From: Amycolatopsis eburnea | GTDB lineage: Bacteria > Actinomycetota > Actinomycetes > Mycobacteriales > Pseudonocardiaceae | DNA length: 64,000 nt | Assembly (NCBI RefSeq): GCF_003937945.1 | Contig: NZ_RSEC01000061.1 | Location: 248,001 to 312,000, forward strand | Reading direction: 5' to 3' | Shown: one piece after another, positions 17,781 through 26,500 of the stretch | Layout of the letters: every line of letters starts with the position of its first letter | How positions within the stretch are numbered: the first letter of the stretch is position 1 | Made by a program: the position numbers and the translations under genes | The notes under the pieces: model-generated | Told to the model about the DNA's origin: nothing | What the model saw: the letters and a program-made list of their open reading frames with translations, nothing else | The model's database searches: none

Positions 17781-19351
17781 CCCTCACCCCGGTCGGCCTC
17801 ACCCGCCCGGCGTCGGTGACCGGCGCCTTCCTAGACCGGCTTGTCGCCCGCGTCCCGGGTTCGGCCGGCTCGACCTGGAAGCTGACCGAGGTCTACACCG
17901 GCGACGTCCTCGTCGAGCTCCCGCAGTCGAGCCCCGAGGACATCGAGCGGGCGTTCGCCGTGGCGCGCGAGGCGCAGCGGAAGTGGGCCGCCACGCCGGT
18001 CAAGCAGCGGCTGGCCGTGTTCAAGCGGGCGCACACGCTGTTCGTGGACCACGCGCGGGACATCGCCGACCTCATCCAGGTCGAGAGCGGCAAGAACCGG
18101 CGGATGGCGATCGAGGAGACCTGCGACCCGCCGATGGTGATGAGCCACTACCTGAAGCGGGCGGCCAAGCTGCTGGCGCCGGTCAAGCGCGGCGGGCCGG
18201 TGCCGCTGGTGACGTCCTCGACCGAGGTCCGGCGGCCCAAGGGCGTCGTCGGCATCATCGCGCCGTGGAACTTCCCGTTCGCCACCGGCATTTCCGACGC
18301 CGTCCCGGCGCTGATGGCCGGCAACGCGGTCGTGCTGAAACCCGACAACAAGACAGCGCTCTCCCCGCTCTACGGCATCCGGCTGCTGGAAGAAGCCGGC
18401 CTGCCGGAAGGCCTGTTCCAGGTCGTCTGCGGCGAGGGCCCGGACGTCGGCCCGACGCTGATCGACCAGGCCGACTACGTCATGTTCACCGGCTCGACGG
18501 CCACCGGGAAGGTCATCGGCGAGCGGGCCGGGCGCAACCTCATCGGCTGCTGCCTCGAACTCGGCGGCAAGAACCCGATGATCGTGCTGGACGACGCGGA
18601 CATCGGCGAAGCGGTGCAGGGCGCGGTGTTCGGCGCGTTCGGCAACACCGGGCAGATCTGCATGCACGTCGAGCGGATCTACCTGCCGGAGTCCCGCTAC
18701 GCCGAGTTCAAGGACGCGTTCGTGGCGCGCGCGAAGGCCCTCGACGTCCGCGCCGCGTACGACTTCGGCCCCGAGATGGGCTCGCTCGTGTCGGTGGACC
18801 ACATGCGCCGCGTCAAGTCCCATGTGGACGACGCGGTCGCCAAGGGCGCGAAGGTGCTGTGCGGCGGCAAGCCGCGCCCCGACCTCGGCCCGGCGTTCTT
18901 CGAGCCGACGATCCTCGAGGGCGTCACGAAGGACATGCTCTGCGGCGTCACGGAAACGTTCGGCCCGGTGGTGGCGCTGCACACCTACCGCACGGTCGAC
19001 GAAGCGGTCGCGCTGGCCAACGACACGGACTACGGCCTCAACGCCTCGGTCTGGAGCACCGACGTCCCGGCGGCCCGCGCGCTGGCGGCCCGCATCGATT
19101 CCGGCAACGTGAACGTCAACGACGTCCTCGCGACGGCCTACGCGGCCAAGGGCACCCCGTCCGGCGGCGTCAAGAACTCCGGCGTCGGCGCCCGCCACGG
19201 CGACCAGGGGCTGCTCAAGTACACCGACGGGCAGAACCTGGCGGTGCTGAAGAAGCAGGTGATGGGCCCGCGGCCGGGGCAGGGCTACGAAAAGTACGTC
19301 GAGAGCATGCTTTCCGGGCTCAAGACGCTGCGGAAGCTGCGCCTGCGCTAG
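17777..19351 (+). CDS. Aldehyde dehydrogenase (succinate-semialdehyde dehydrogenase type)
   Basis: The 524-residue NAD(P)-dependent enzyme should oxidise the aldehyde made by the preceding GMC enzyme. The general base E261 is in CLELGGKNP, the catalytic nucleophile C295 in GNTGQICMH, and the Rossmann segment includes FTGSTATGK. Closest in feel to the GabD2-like succinic semialdehyde dehydrogenases of mycobacteria. The ATG at 17777 overlaps the GMC stop by 4 bp. It converges with the reductase at 19362 with only 10 bp between the stops. An exact substrate cannot be assigned. Confidence 0.93.
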   Translation: MTLTPVGLTRPASVTGAFLDRLVARVPGSAGSTWKLTEVYTGDVLVELPQSSPEDIERAFAVAREAQRKWAATPVKQRLAVFKRAHTLFVDHARDIADLIQVESGKNRRMAIEETCDPPMVMSHYLKRAAKLLAPVKRGGPVPLVTSSTEVRRPKGVVGIIAPWNFPFATGISDAVPALMAGNAVVLKPDNKTALSPLYGIRLLEEAGLPEGLFQVVCGEGPDVGPTLIDQADYVMFTGSTATGKVIGERAGRNLIGCCLELGGKNPMIVLDDADIGEAVQGAVFGAFGNTGQICMHVERIYLPESRYAEFKDAFVARAKALDVRAAYDFGPEMGSLVSVDHMRRVKSHVDDAVAKGAKVLCGGKPRPDLGPAFFEPTILEGVTKDMLCGVTETFGPVVALHTYRTVDEAVALANDTDYGLNASVWSTDVPAARALAARIDSGNVNVNDVLATAYAAKGTPSGGVKNSGVGARHGDQGLLKYTDGQNLAVLKKQVMGPRPGQGYEKYVESMLSGLKTLRKLRLR

Positions 19352-19361
19352 CCGCCGGGCG

Positions 19362-20255
19362 TCAGAGATCGAGCACGAGCCGCGGCGAGCGGGCGCGGGA
19401 CACGCAGAGCATCAGCACCTCGCTCTCCTCCCGCTCGGCCGCGGTCAGCACGGCGTCGCGGTGGTCCGGCGTGCCGCCGAGCAGCCCGGTTTCGCAGGTG
19501 CCGCACGTCCCTTCCCGGCACGACGAGAGCACCGGGACCCCGGCTTCCTCGACGACGTCCAGGATCGACCGGTCCGCGGGCACCGCCAGCACCCGGCCCG
19601 ACCCGGCGAGCTCCACCTCGAACGCCGTGCGCGGGCCGTCGTCGGGTTCCGGGGTGAAGCGCTCGACGTGCAGGTCCGCGAAGCCGAGTGCTTCCACCGC
19701 CGCCAGGAGCGGGGCCGGGCCGCAGCAGTACACCGCGGTGCCCGGCCCGGCCGGCAAGCCGGCGAGGTCGAGCAGGCCTTCCTCGTCCTGCGGCCGGATC
19801 GTCACGCGGTCGCCGTAGCGGGCCAGCTCTTCGGTGAAGGCCATCGACGAGCGCGTGCGGCCGCCGTACACGAGCTGCCATTCGCCGGCGCGTTCGAGCA
19901 TCGGCAGGATCGGCGTGATGCCGATGCCGCCCGCGACGAACAGGTATCGCTCGGCGGGCACCAGCGGGAAGTGGTTGCGGGGCGCCGACACGACGACGTG
20001 CCGGCCGGGCGCCAGGTTGTCGTGGACGTACGCCGAGCCGCCGCGGCCGTCGGCTTCCCGCAGCACCGCGACCTGGTACGCCGAGGTGTCTTCGGGACGG
20101 CCGCAAAGGGAGTACTGCCGCACGCCGACGGGCAGTTCCACGTCGATGTGCGCGCCGGGGTCCCACGGCGGCAGCGGCCCGCCGTCCGGGGCGCGCAACG
20201 TCAGGCGGACGACGTCGTCCGCGACCTTTTCCTTGTCTGCCACCAGGAGTTTCAT
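19362..20255 (-). CDS. Rieske-oxygenase reductase (VanB/PDR type)
   Basis: The 297-residue electron-transfer protein feeds NAD(P)H electrons to the oxygenase encoded upstream. It has an FMN-binding motif RQYSL (46-50), a nucleotide-binding segment GGIGITP (109-115) and a C-terminal plant-type [2Fe-2S] domain with C246, C251, C254 and C284. This FMN-NAD-ferredoxin order is that of phthalate dioxygenase reductase and vanillate demethylase VanB. The ATG at 20255 overlaps the stop of a 43-residue gene (ATGA). Last gene of the operon. Confidence 0.94.
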   Translation of the reverse strand: MKLLVADKEKVADDVVRLTLRAPDGGPLPPWDPGAHIDVELPVGVRQYSLCGRPEDTSAYQVAVLREADGRGGSAYVHDNLAPGRHVVVSAPRNHFPLVPAERYLFVAGGIGITPILPMLERAGEWQLVYGGRTRSSMAFTEELARYGDRVTIRPQDEEGLLDLAGLPAGPGTAVYCCGPAPLLAAVEALGFADLHVERFTPEPDDGPRTAFEVELAGSGRVLAVPADRSILDVVEEAGVPVLSSCREGTCGTCETGLLGGTPDHRDAVLTAAEREESEVLMLCVSRARSPRLVLDL

Positions 20256-20383
20256 CGATGTCCTTCGGGGTGGGCGAGCAGCCAGTCCCAGAGCGCGACC
20301 GGGTCGTCGAAGTCCCGTTCGGCGCCGCAGTGGCAGATCGCGTGCAGCCAGTCGGTGCCGGGGACCCAGAGGACGCGGTTCAC
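20252..20383 (-). CDS. 43-residue protein encoded between oxygenase and reductase
   Basis: A GTG at 20383 overlaps the oxygenase stop (GTGA) and its own TGA overlaps the reductase ATG (ATGA), so the frame is locked into the operon on both sides. The product (VNRVLWVPGTDWLHAICHCG... DPVALWDWLLAHPEGH) is acidic and Trp-rich with a C-x-C pair and several His residues. It could bind metal or act as an adaptor for the oxygenase system. I do not recognise a named family. The double 4-bp coupling is the main evidence that it is real. Confidence 0.75.
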   Translation of the reverse strand: MNRVLWVPGTDWLHAICHCGAERDFDDPVALWDWLLAHPEGHR

Positions 20384-21411
20384 GGCGAGACCAGCCGCTG
20401 GAGCATCCGGCGCGCGGCGAGACCGCCGGTGTCGATGTTGACCGAAAGTTCCTGGTAGCCCGCGGGTTCCGTGGCGATCACCCGTTCGAGGACGTCGAGC
20501 GCTTCGACGTCCTGCAGCACCACCGTGCGGTTGTTCTCGGCCAAGAACGCCGACACGCCCTCGTCGTCGAGCGCGAAATCCCGCGCCACGGCCCAGAAGT
20601 CGTGCGTCGAGTGCTCGGTCTCCGGGGTGATCGCGTAGACGACCTCGACGTGGAAGGCGTCGGGATCGCTGCCGTCCGGCCGCGGCACGGACCCGACCGG
20701 CGCGATCCGGCTGTGCAGCTTGTACAGGCACGGCGGGGTGTACTCGATGTCCTGCCAGCGCGCGATCCGGCCCTGGAGACCGGTCGACTTGGCGTAGAAG
20801 GGCGGGCATTCCGCGTCGTCCATGTGGCGCGAGACGTAGACGACGCCGTTCTCCTCGTCGACTTCGGTCGTGATCGGCGTCGCGGCGACCTCCGGCGTGC
20901 CGATGTAGCCGCCGTGCAGGTAGGTCTCGTGGGACAGGTCGAGCAGGTTGTCGACCAGCAGCGAGTACCGGGCTTTCAGCGGTTCCATCCCGGCGACCGT
21001 CGTGTAGCCGGGGGAGTCGAGGTAGGGCGCCCGCGGGATCCGCGCGGCGTCGGCGTTCTCCGGGTCGCCGATGTAGATCCAGACGAAGGAGTCCTGCTCG
21101 ACGACGGGGTACCGCGGCAGGCGGGCGGTCCGGGGCACCCGGGCTTGGCCCGGCACCGCGACGCACTTGCCGTCCGCGCCGTAGGTGAAGCCGTGGTAGC
21201 CGCAGACGACCTGGTCGTCGACGAGCCGCGAAGGCTGCTGGGACAACGGGAACCGCCGGTGCACGCACCGGTCGGCCACGGCCGTCACGCTCCCGTCGCG
21301 TGTCCGCCAGAACAGGACCGGCTCGCCGCACACGGTGCGGCTGAACAGCTCCGCGCCGATTTCGGAGCCGTAGGCGGCGACGTACCACTGGTCACGGGGA
21401 ATGGCGCTCAT
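20380..21411 (-). CDS. Rieske non-heme iron oxygenase (vanillate O-demethylase VanA type)
   Basis: The 343-residue oxygenase has a Rieske [2Fe-2S] domain, C49-x-H51 and C70-x-x-H73 (DRCVHRRFPL and CGYHGFTY). The mononuclear iron site follows in NLLDLSHETYLH, with H161, H166 and D158. Single-component alpha subunits of this size include vanillate demethylase and related aryl-ether or hydroxylating enzymes. It receives electrons from the VanB-type reductase two genes on. The ATG at 21411 is set by homology; the ribosome site is weak. An IclR regulator precedes it by 84 bp on the same strand. The aromatic substrate is unknown. Confidence 0.92.
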   Translation of the reverse strand: MSAIPRDQWYVAAYGSEIGAELFSRTVCGEPVLFWRTRDGSVTAVADRCVHRRFPLSQQPSRLVDDQVVCGYHGFTYGADGKCVAVPGQARVPRTARLPRYPVVEQDSFVWIYIGDPENADAARIPRAPYLDSPGYTTVAGMEPLKARYSLLVDNLLDLSHETYLHGGYIGTPEVAATPITTEVDEENGVVYVSRHMDDAECPPFYAKSTGLQGRIARWQDIEYTPPCLYKLHSRIAPVGSVPRPDGSDPDAFHVEVVYAITPETEHSTHDFWAVARDFALDDEGVSAFLAENNRTVVLQDVEALDVLERVIATEPAGYQELSVNIDTGGLAARRMLQRLVSP

Positions 21412-21476
21412 CGGAGTTCGTCCTCTCGTGGCGGGGCCCCCAGCCTGGGCGGGCGGGCCCCTCGCCGCGAAGGGCG

Positions 21477-21493
21477 TTTCCATAAGTCGGAAA
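21477..21493. promoter_or_regulatory. Candidate IclR operator upstream of the Rieske operon
   Basis: TTTCC (21477-21481) and GGAAA (21489-21493) form an inverted repeat with a 7-bp centre in the 84-bp gap between the IclR gene and the oxygenase. Position and symmetry suit a regulator site. Confidence 0.45.
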
Positions 21494-21495
21494 GC

Positions 21496-22254
21496 TCAGC
21501 CGAGCGCGCGGGAGATCGCGCGGGCGCTCGTGCGGACCAGCGGGGCGAGGGCGTGCGGCGACGCGCTGCCGTACCGCACGACGAGGGAGACCGCCGCGAC
21601 CACCTGGCCGCGGGCGTCGTGGATCGGGGCGCCGACCGAAAGGCTGTCGAGGGTCACCTGGCGCTCGCTGATGGAGAACCCGTGGGTGCGGACATCGGCG
21701 AGCAGGTGGCGCAGGCGATCCGGATCGGTGACGGTTTCCGGTGTGTAGCGCTCGATCCGGCCGGCGAGGACGTCTTCCTGCACGTCGGCGGGCGCGTGGG
21801 CGAGCAGCACGAGCCCGACCCCGGTGGCGGTCAGCGCGAACCGGCCGCCGACGCGCGTCAGCACCGGGACCGCGCCCGAGCCGGCGATCCGTTCGATGAA
21901 CACCACTTCGGTGCCCTCGCGGACGGCGAGCTGGACGTTCTCCCGGGTGATCTGCGAGAGGTCCTCCAGGAACGGCAGGGCGCGTTCGCGCAGGCCGAGG
22001 CCGCGCGGGGCCAGCGAGCCCAGCTCCCAGAGCCGCAGCCCGACCCGGTAGACACCCGCTTCGTCCCGCTCGAGCGCACCCCAGGCGCAGAACTCGCGCA
22101 GCAGCCGGTGCGCGGTGGCGGCGGGCAGGCCGGCGCGGCGGGCGACCTCGCTGAGCCGGAGTTCGGGGTGGTCGGGGGAGAAGGCTTCGAGCACCTTGAG
22201 CGCGCGCCCGAGCACCGGCCCGGTGGCCCCGGGAACACGACCTCGATGCGGCAC
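21496..22254 (-). CDS. IclR-family transcriptional regulator
   Basis: This 252-residue regulator has an N-terminal winged helix (about 15-75; LRLSEVARRAGLPAATAHRL) and the IclR effector domain (about 90-250; VQLAVREGTEVVFIERIAG). The GTG at 22254 has GAGGAGGT just upstream. It reads in the same direction as the Rieske oxygenase, small protein and reductase, and probably controls them in response to the aromatic substrate. An inverted repeat at 21477 is a possible site. Confidence 0.92.
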   Translation of the reverse strand: MPHRGRVPGATGPVLGRALKVLEAFSPDHPELRLSEVARRAGLPAATAHRLLREFCAWGALERDEAGVYRVGLRLWELGSLAPRGLGLRERALPFLEDLSQITRENVQLAVREGTEVVFIERIAGSGAVPVLTRVGGRFALTATGVGLVLLAHAPADVQEDVLAGRIERYTPETVTDPDRLRHLLADVRTHGFSISERQVTLDSLSVGAPIHDARGQVVAAVSLVVRYGSASPHALAPLVRTSARAISRALG

Positions 22255-22298
22255 GGCTACCTCCTCGGGGCGCGGCGCTGGGCGTCCGTGCCGGGACA

Positions 22299-23036
22299 TT
22301 ACGTGCCCGGCACCAGCTGCGCGCGGAGCAGTCCGTCGAGGCGCCGCCACGCCGGGGACTCGGCGTTCACCGCGTTCTGGATCAGCGCCGGGACGGCCGA
22401 CGGTGCGTCCAGGCCGGGCAGGGGACCGGGGCCGTAGCGCCGCCGGGTGGCGGTGATGATCCGCTCGGCCAGCGCGGCGAGCGCCGGGTCCGCCGGGTCG
22501 AGGTCGTGGGCGCGGTCGTAGTCCAGGTAGAGCTGCCGCAAGCCGGGGTCGGCCAGGGCCTCCGACTGGTCCCGGAAGGACTCCGCGGCCAGCTCCGGGT
22601 GCGTCGCGTACACCAGGATCCACAGGTCCGTCTCCATCGCGACCCAGCGCGCGGAAAACCCCAGCCCGGGGAGCCCTTCGAGGTGCCGCGCGACCTCGGG
22701 CGGCAGCCCGTGCACCGGGCCGGACCCGAGCCGGCGGAGCCGCCGTTGCGTTTCGCGGAGCCGCTTGATGCGCGCGGTCAGCTCACGGTCGACGTCGTGC
22801 AGGGCTTCGCGGACCGACTCGGGTGTCGCGTCGCCGAGCTGCTTGATGCGCGCCAGCGGGACGCCGGCTTCGGCGAGGGTGCGAATCTTGAGCAGGTCGA
22901 TGGCGTGCGCGGCGGTGTAGCGCCGGTAGCCGGACGCGTCCCGGTCCGGCTCCGGGAGCAGGCCTTTCGCGTGGTAGACGCGGATCGTCTTGATCGAAAC
23001 GCCGGCGTACGCGGCCAGCCTGCCGATGGTGATCAC
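22299..23036 (-). CDS. MerR-family regulator with C-terminal helical domain
   Basis: The 245-residue protein starts with a MerR winged helix (VITIGRLAAYAGVSIKTIRV) and a dimerisation helix (ELTARIKRLRETQRRLRRL, about 85-105). A C-terminal domain of about 130 residues of unknown ligand follows. The GTG at 23036 is used; an out-of-frame ATG upstream meets a stop after two codons. It is divergent from the 89-residue gene at 23094, whose promoter has the long spacer and dyad typical of MerR activation. Confidence 0.9.
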   Translation of the reverse strand: MITIGRLAAYAGVSIKTIRVYHAKGLLPEPDRDASGYRRYTAAHAIDLLKIRTLAEAGVPLARIKQLGDATPESVREALHDVDRELTARIKRLRETQRRLRRLGSGPVHGLPPEVARHLEGLPGLGFSARWVAMETDLWILVYATHPELAAESFRDQSEALADPGLRQLYLDYDRAHDLDPADPALAALAERIITATRRRYGPGPLPGLDAPSAVPALIQNAVNAESPAWRRLDGLLRAQLVPGT

Positions 23037-23054
23037 CCCGCCATGATGCCGCGC

Positions 23055-23086
23055 TTGACCCTGCCCCAGGGGCAGGGTCGCAGACT
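23055..23086 (+). promoter_or_regulatory. MerR-type promoter with dyad operator in a long spacer
   Basis: -35 TTGACC (23055-23060) is followed by a 23-bp perfect dyad at 23057-23079 (arms GACCCTGCCCC and GGGGCAGGGTC, one central base) and a -10 near 23080-23086 (CAGACT), giving a 19-20-bp spacer. This is the geometry MerR proteins correct by twisting DNA. The predicted start is at or next to the ATG at 23094. Confidence 0.7.
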
Positions 23087-23093
23087 CGATCGC

Positions 23094-23363
23094 ATGACGA
23101 ACCTGGATCCGGCCACCCTGCGCGCGCTCGCCGACGAGGGCAACGAGCGCGCCCTCGACCGCCTGGCCGACCTCGCCGACGCGCGCGGCGACGTCGCGGC
23201 GCTGAGCGAGCTGCTCGACGAGGGCAGCATGCACGCCGGCCGCCTGCTCACCCGCCGGGCGGTCACCGCCGGTGACCTGCTGGAGCTGCAGCGGGTGAGC
23301 GACGCGGGGTACGAGGAGGCGGCCACCGAGCTGGCGCGCCTGCTGGACGACCCGGCCCGATGA
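23094..23363 (+). CDS. 89-residue helical protein under MerR control
   Basis: The small acidic protein (MTNLDPATLRALADEGNERA...) is built of repeated Ala/Leu/Asp helices, reminiscent of HEAT- or Sel1-like repeats (DRLADLADARGDVAALSELL, then a second similar unit). No catalytic motif. The ATG lies a few bases after the predicted transcription start of a MerR-type promoter, so the mRNA is probably leaderless. It is the only gene evidently controlled by the divergent MerR protein and may be its effector or partner. Function unknown. Confidence 0.8.
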   Translation: MTNLDPATLRALADEGNERALDRLADLADARGDVAALSELLDEGSMHAGRLLTRRAVTAGDLLELQRVSDAGYEEAATELARLLDDPAR

Positions 23364-23381
23364 CGTGAACCGGCGATCCGC

Positions 23382-23488
23382 GATGTCATGAAAGGGTCGT
23401 TCACCTCGCCAGACGACATGAACGGGTCGTTCATGACATCCTCGCGGCGCCGGAGCCCTGTCGCCGGACGAAGTGAATGTCGTCCGCC
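23382..23488. repeat. Palindrome pair, C-type, with decayed right half of the composite element
   Basis: GATGTCA...TGACATC bounds a 59-bp inverted repeat (23382-23440) holding palindromes at 23389-23403 and 23419-23433, 30 bp apart. It is followed by GCCGGAGCCCTG (ending 23460), a 13-bp spacer and a degenerate TGAATG half palindrome at 23474. This is the order of the right half at 15980-16026, partly eroded. It fills the gap before the helicase gene. Confidence 0.8.
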
Positions 23489-23537
23489 GGGGCGTGTCGG
23501 GGAGCCGTCCGCGCTCGCCGTGTAAGACTTCGCGACG

Positions 23538-26500
23538 ATGGTCACCCCAGCCGATCTCGCCGACCTGCTCGAATGCGAGCACCGCAGTCTCCTCCACCAG
23601 GCCTGGACCGCGGGCCTGCCCGGAGCGCCCCGCCCCGCCGACCCGGCGACCCCGGGTGACGAACCCGCCGGCGACGCCGAAGCCACCCGGGAAGCGATCC
23701 GCGCCGGCGCGCCGGTCATCCCCGGCGCCGTCCTGCGCGACGGCGACTTCAGCGCGCGGGTCGATTCGCTCGTCCGGACCGCCGATGGCCGCTACGAGGT
23801 CCACGACGCCCAGCCGGTCCGGCACGCGACGCCCGCCGCCGTGGTGCGGCTGACCGCCTGCGCCGACGCGCTCGGGGACGTCGCCGGGCCGGACGTGCAC
23901 CTCGGGCTGAGCGACGGCACCACCCGGACGCTGCGGGTCGACGACTTCCGCCCGCTCGTGCACCGGCTGCGCGCCCGGCTGCGCGACCGCAAGCCGCGGC
24001 TGCCCGTCCCGCTGTGGGCCGACGAACGGCCGGCCTGCGCCGGGTGCGGGTTCGCGCGGCACTGCGCGTCGGCCCGGGAGGCCGACCGCGACCTCTCGCT
24101 CGTCGCCGGGATGCGTGGTGACCAGCGGCGCAAGCTGACCGCCGCCGGGCTGGGCTCGATCGACGCGCTGGCCGCCGCCGGGCCGGGCGACCGGCCGCGG
24201 GACCTGTCCGTGACGGCGTTCGAGACCCTGCGAGCCCAGGCCGCGCTGCAGGTCCGGCAGGACACCACCGGCGAGATCAGCTACGAGGTCGTCGGCCCCG
24301 ACGAGCTGGCCGCGCTGCCGGCGCCCGCGCCGGGGGACGTGTTCGTCGATCTGGCCGGCGATCCGCACGCCCTCGCCGGCGAAGGGCTGGAGTACCTCTT
24401 CGGCGCGGTCACCGAGGACGGCGACCGGCGGTTCACCGCCTTCTGGGCACACAGCCGCGCCCAGGAGAAACGCGCCTTCGAGGAGTTCGTCGACTTCGCC
24501 GCCGCGCGCGTCGCCGAACACCCCGGCTCGCACGTCTACCACTACGCGCCCTACGAGGTGACCGCGATCAAGCGGCTCGCGGCCGTGCACGGCACCCGCG
24601 AGGAGACCGTCGACCACCTGCTGCGCAGCGGCGCGGTCGTCGACCTGCACGCGGTCGTGCGCAAGGCGCTGCGCGTGTCGCAGCGGTCGTACTCGATCCG
24701 CCACCTCGAGCCGCTCTACCAGCCCGGCGCCCGCACCAAGACCGCCGTGTCGGACGTGGACGAGTACGAGGAGTACCTGGCGTTCGACCGGTCCGGCGAG
24801 CCGGAGCGCGCGGACGAGGTGCTGCGCCGGATCGCCGAGGACACCGAGGACGACTGCGTCTCGGCGCTGCGGCTGTTCGGTTTCCTGCACCGCGTCCGCG
24901 CCGACGCCGGGATCGACGGGCCGGAGCCGGCCGAGGAATCCGCCGAGGACGCCTTGCTGCGCGCGGCCGAAGAGGACGTCGCCGCCGAGCGGCGCGCCGA
25001 ACGGGCCGCGGCGCTGGCCGCGCTGGTCGAGCCGCTGCTCGAAGGACTGCCGGACGACCCCGCGGACTTCACCGCGGACGACCGCGCCCGGGCGCTGCTG
25101 GCGGCGTCCGTCGGCTACCACCGCCGCGAGACCAACCCGGCCTGGTGGGAGTACTTCCGCCAGCTGGCCGCGCCGCTCGGCGACCTCGAAGTCGACACCG
25201 CCTGCGCCGTCCCGGTGGCACTCGAAGCAGGGGAGTGGGTGCCGCCGGCCGGGCGGGTGCGCACGGCGAAGCGGACGCTGCAGCTCGCCTGCGACCCGGA
25301 CCGGCCGCACCCGTTCGCGCCCGGCGACGAGGTGCGGCTGCGCTACGGCGACACCGCCCGCGACGGGAAGGTCGTCGCCGCGTCGGCGGTCGAGCTGACG
25401 GTCGAGGAGAGCAGCCCGCCCGACGCCACCACGAACGACCGGCCGACGGCGGTCCTGCCCGGCAGCCCGGTCCGGCCGTCGCCCAAGGACGAGGCGGTCG
25501 CCGAGCTCGCCCGGCTGACCGTCGAAACGCTGCCGGAGCTGCCGCGCCACCCCGGGATCGACCTGCTCCGCCGGACCCCGCCGCGGCTGCGCTGGGGCGC
25601 CGCGCTGCCCGCGCCGGGCGACGACCTCGTCGCCACGGTCATCGACGCGGTCGAAGAGATGGACGGCTCGACGCTCGCCGTGCAGGGCCCGCCGGGCGCG
25701 GGCAAGACCTACCTCGCCGGGCGGCTGATCGCCCGGCTGGTGCGCGCGGGCCGGACCGTCGCGGTCACCTCGAACAGCCACAAGGCCGTGGAAAACGTGC
25801 TGAGCGCGGCGAAGAAGAACGCGCCCGACCTGCCGTGCGCCAAGCGCGCGAAGCGGACGCCGGACCCGGCGGCGCCGTGGGAGCAGCCGAAGAGCAACCC
25901 GGCGCTGGTCAAGTGGCGCGAGGAGCACGACACCGGGCACCTGGTCGGCGGCACCGCGTGGACGTTCGCCAACGCCGCCATCCGCGAAGAGCCCTTCGAC
26001 TTCATGATCATCGACGAGGCGGGCCAGTTCGCCCTCGCCGACGCGCTCGCGGTGTCCGTGTGCGCCAAGAACGTCCTGCTGCTGGGCGATCCGCAGCAGC
26101 TGCCGCAGGTGGTGCAGGGGACGCACCCGGCGGGCGCGGAGGCTTCGGCGCTGGGCCACCTGATCGGCGAGGCCGACATCATGCCGCCCGAGCTGGGCTA
26201 CTTCCTCGACGAGACGCGGCGGATGCACCCGGCCGTCTGCGCGCCGGTGTCGGAGCTGTCCTACGCCGGCCGCCTGCACTCGCACCCGTCGGCGGCCGAG
26301 CGGTCCATCGAGGGCGTCGAGGCGGGGCTGTACCTGGCCGAGGCCGACCACACCGGCAACACGACCCGCTCGGTCGAAGAAGCCGCCGTCGTCACCTCGA
26401 TCGTCGCGGACCTGCACGGGCGCGCGTGGACCGACCACGGCACGACCCGGCCGCTCACCGACGCCGACATCGTCGTGGTCGCGCCCTACAACCTGCAGGC

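Noticed and set aside
22299..26438. A 1379-codon open frame on the minus strand, and similar long frames at 707-3331, 7575-10061 and 10543-12699.
   Set aside because: They are antisense or shifted shadows of well-supported genes, caused by high GC content. Their products are Arg/Ala/Gly/Pro-rich with no domains. Only the piece that is the MerR gene (22299-23036) is real.
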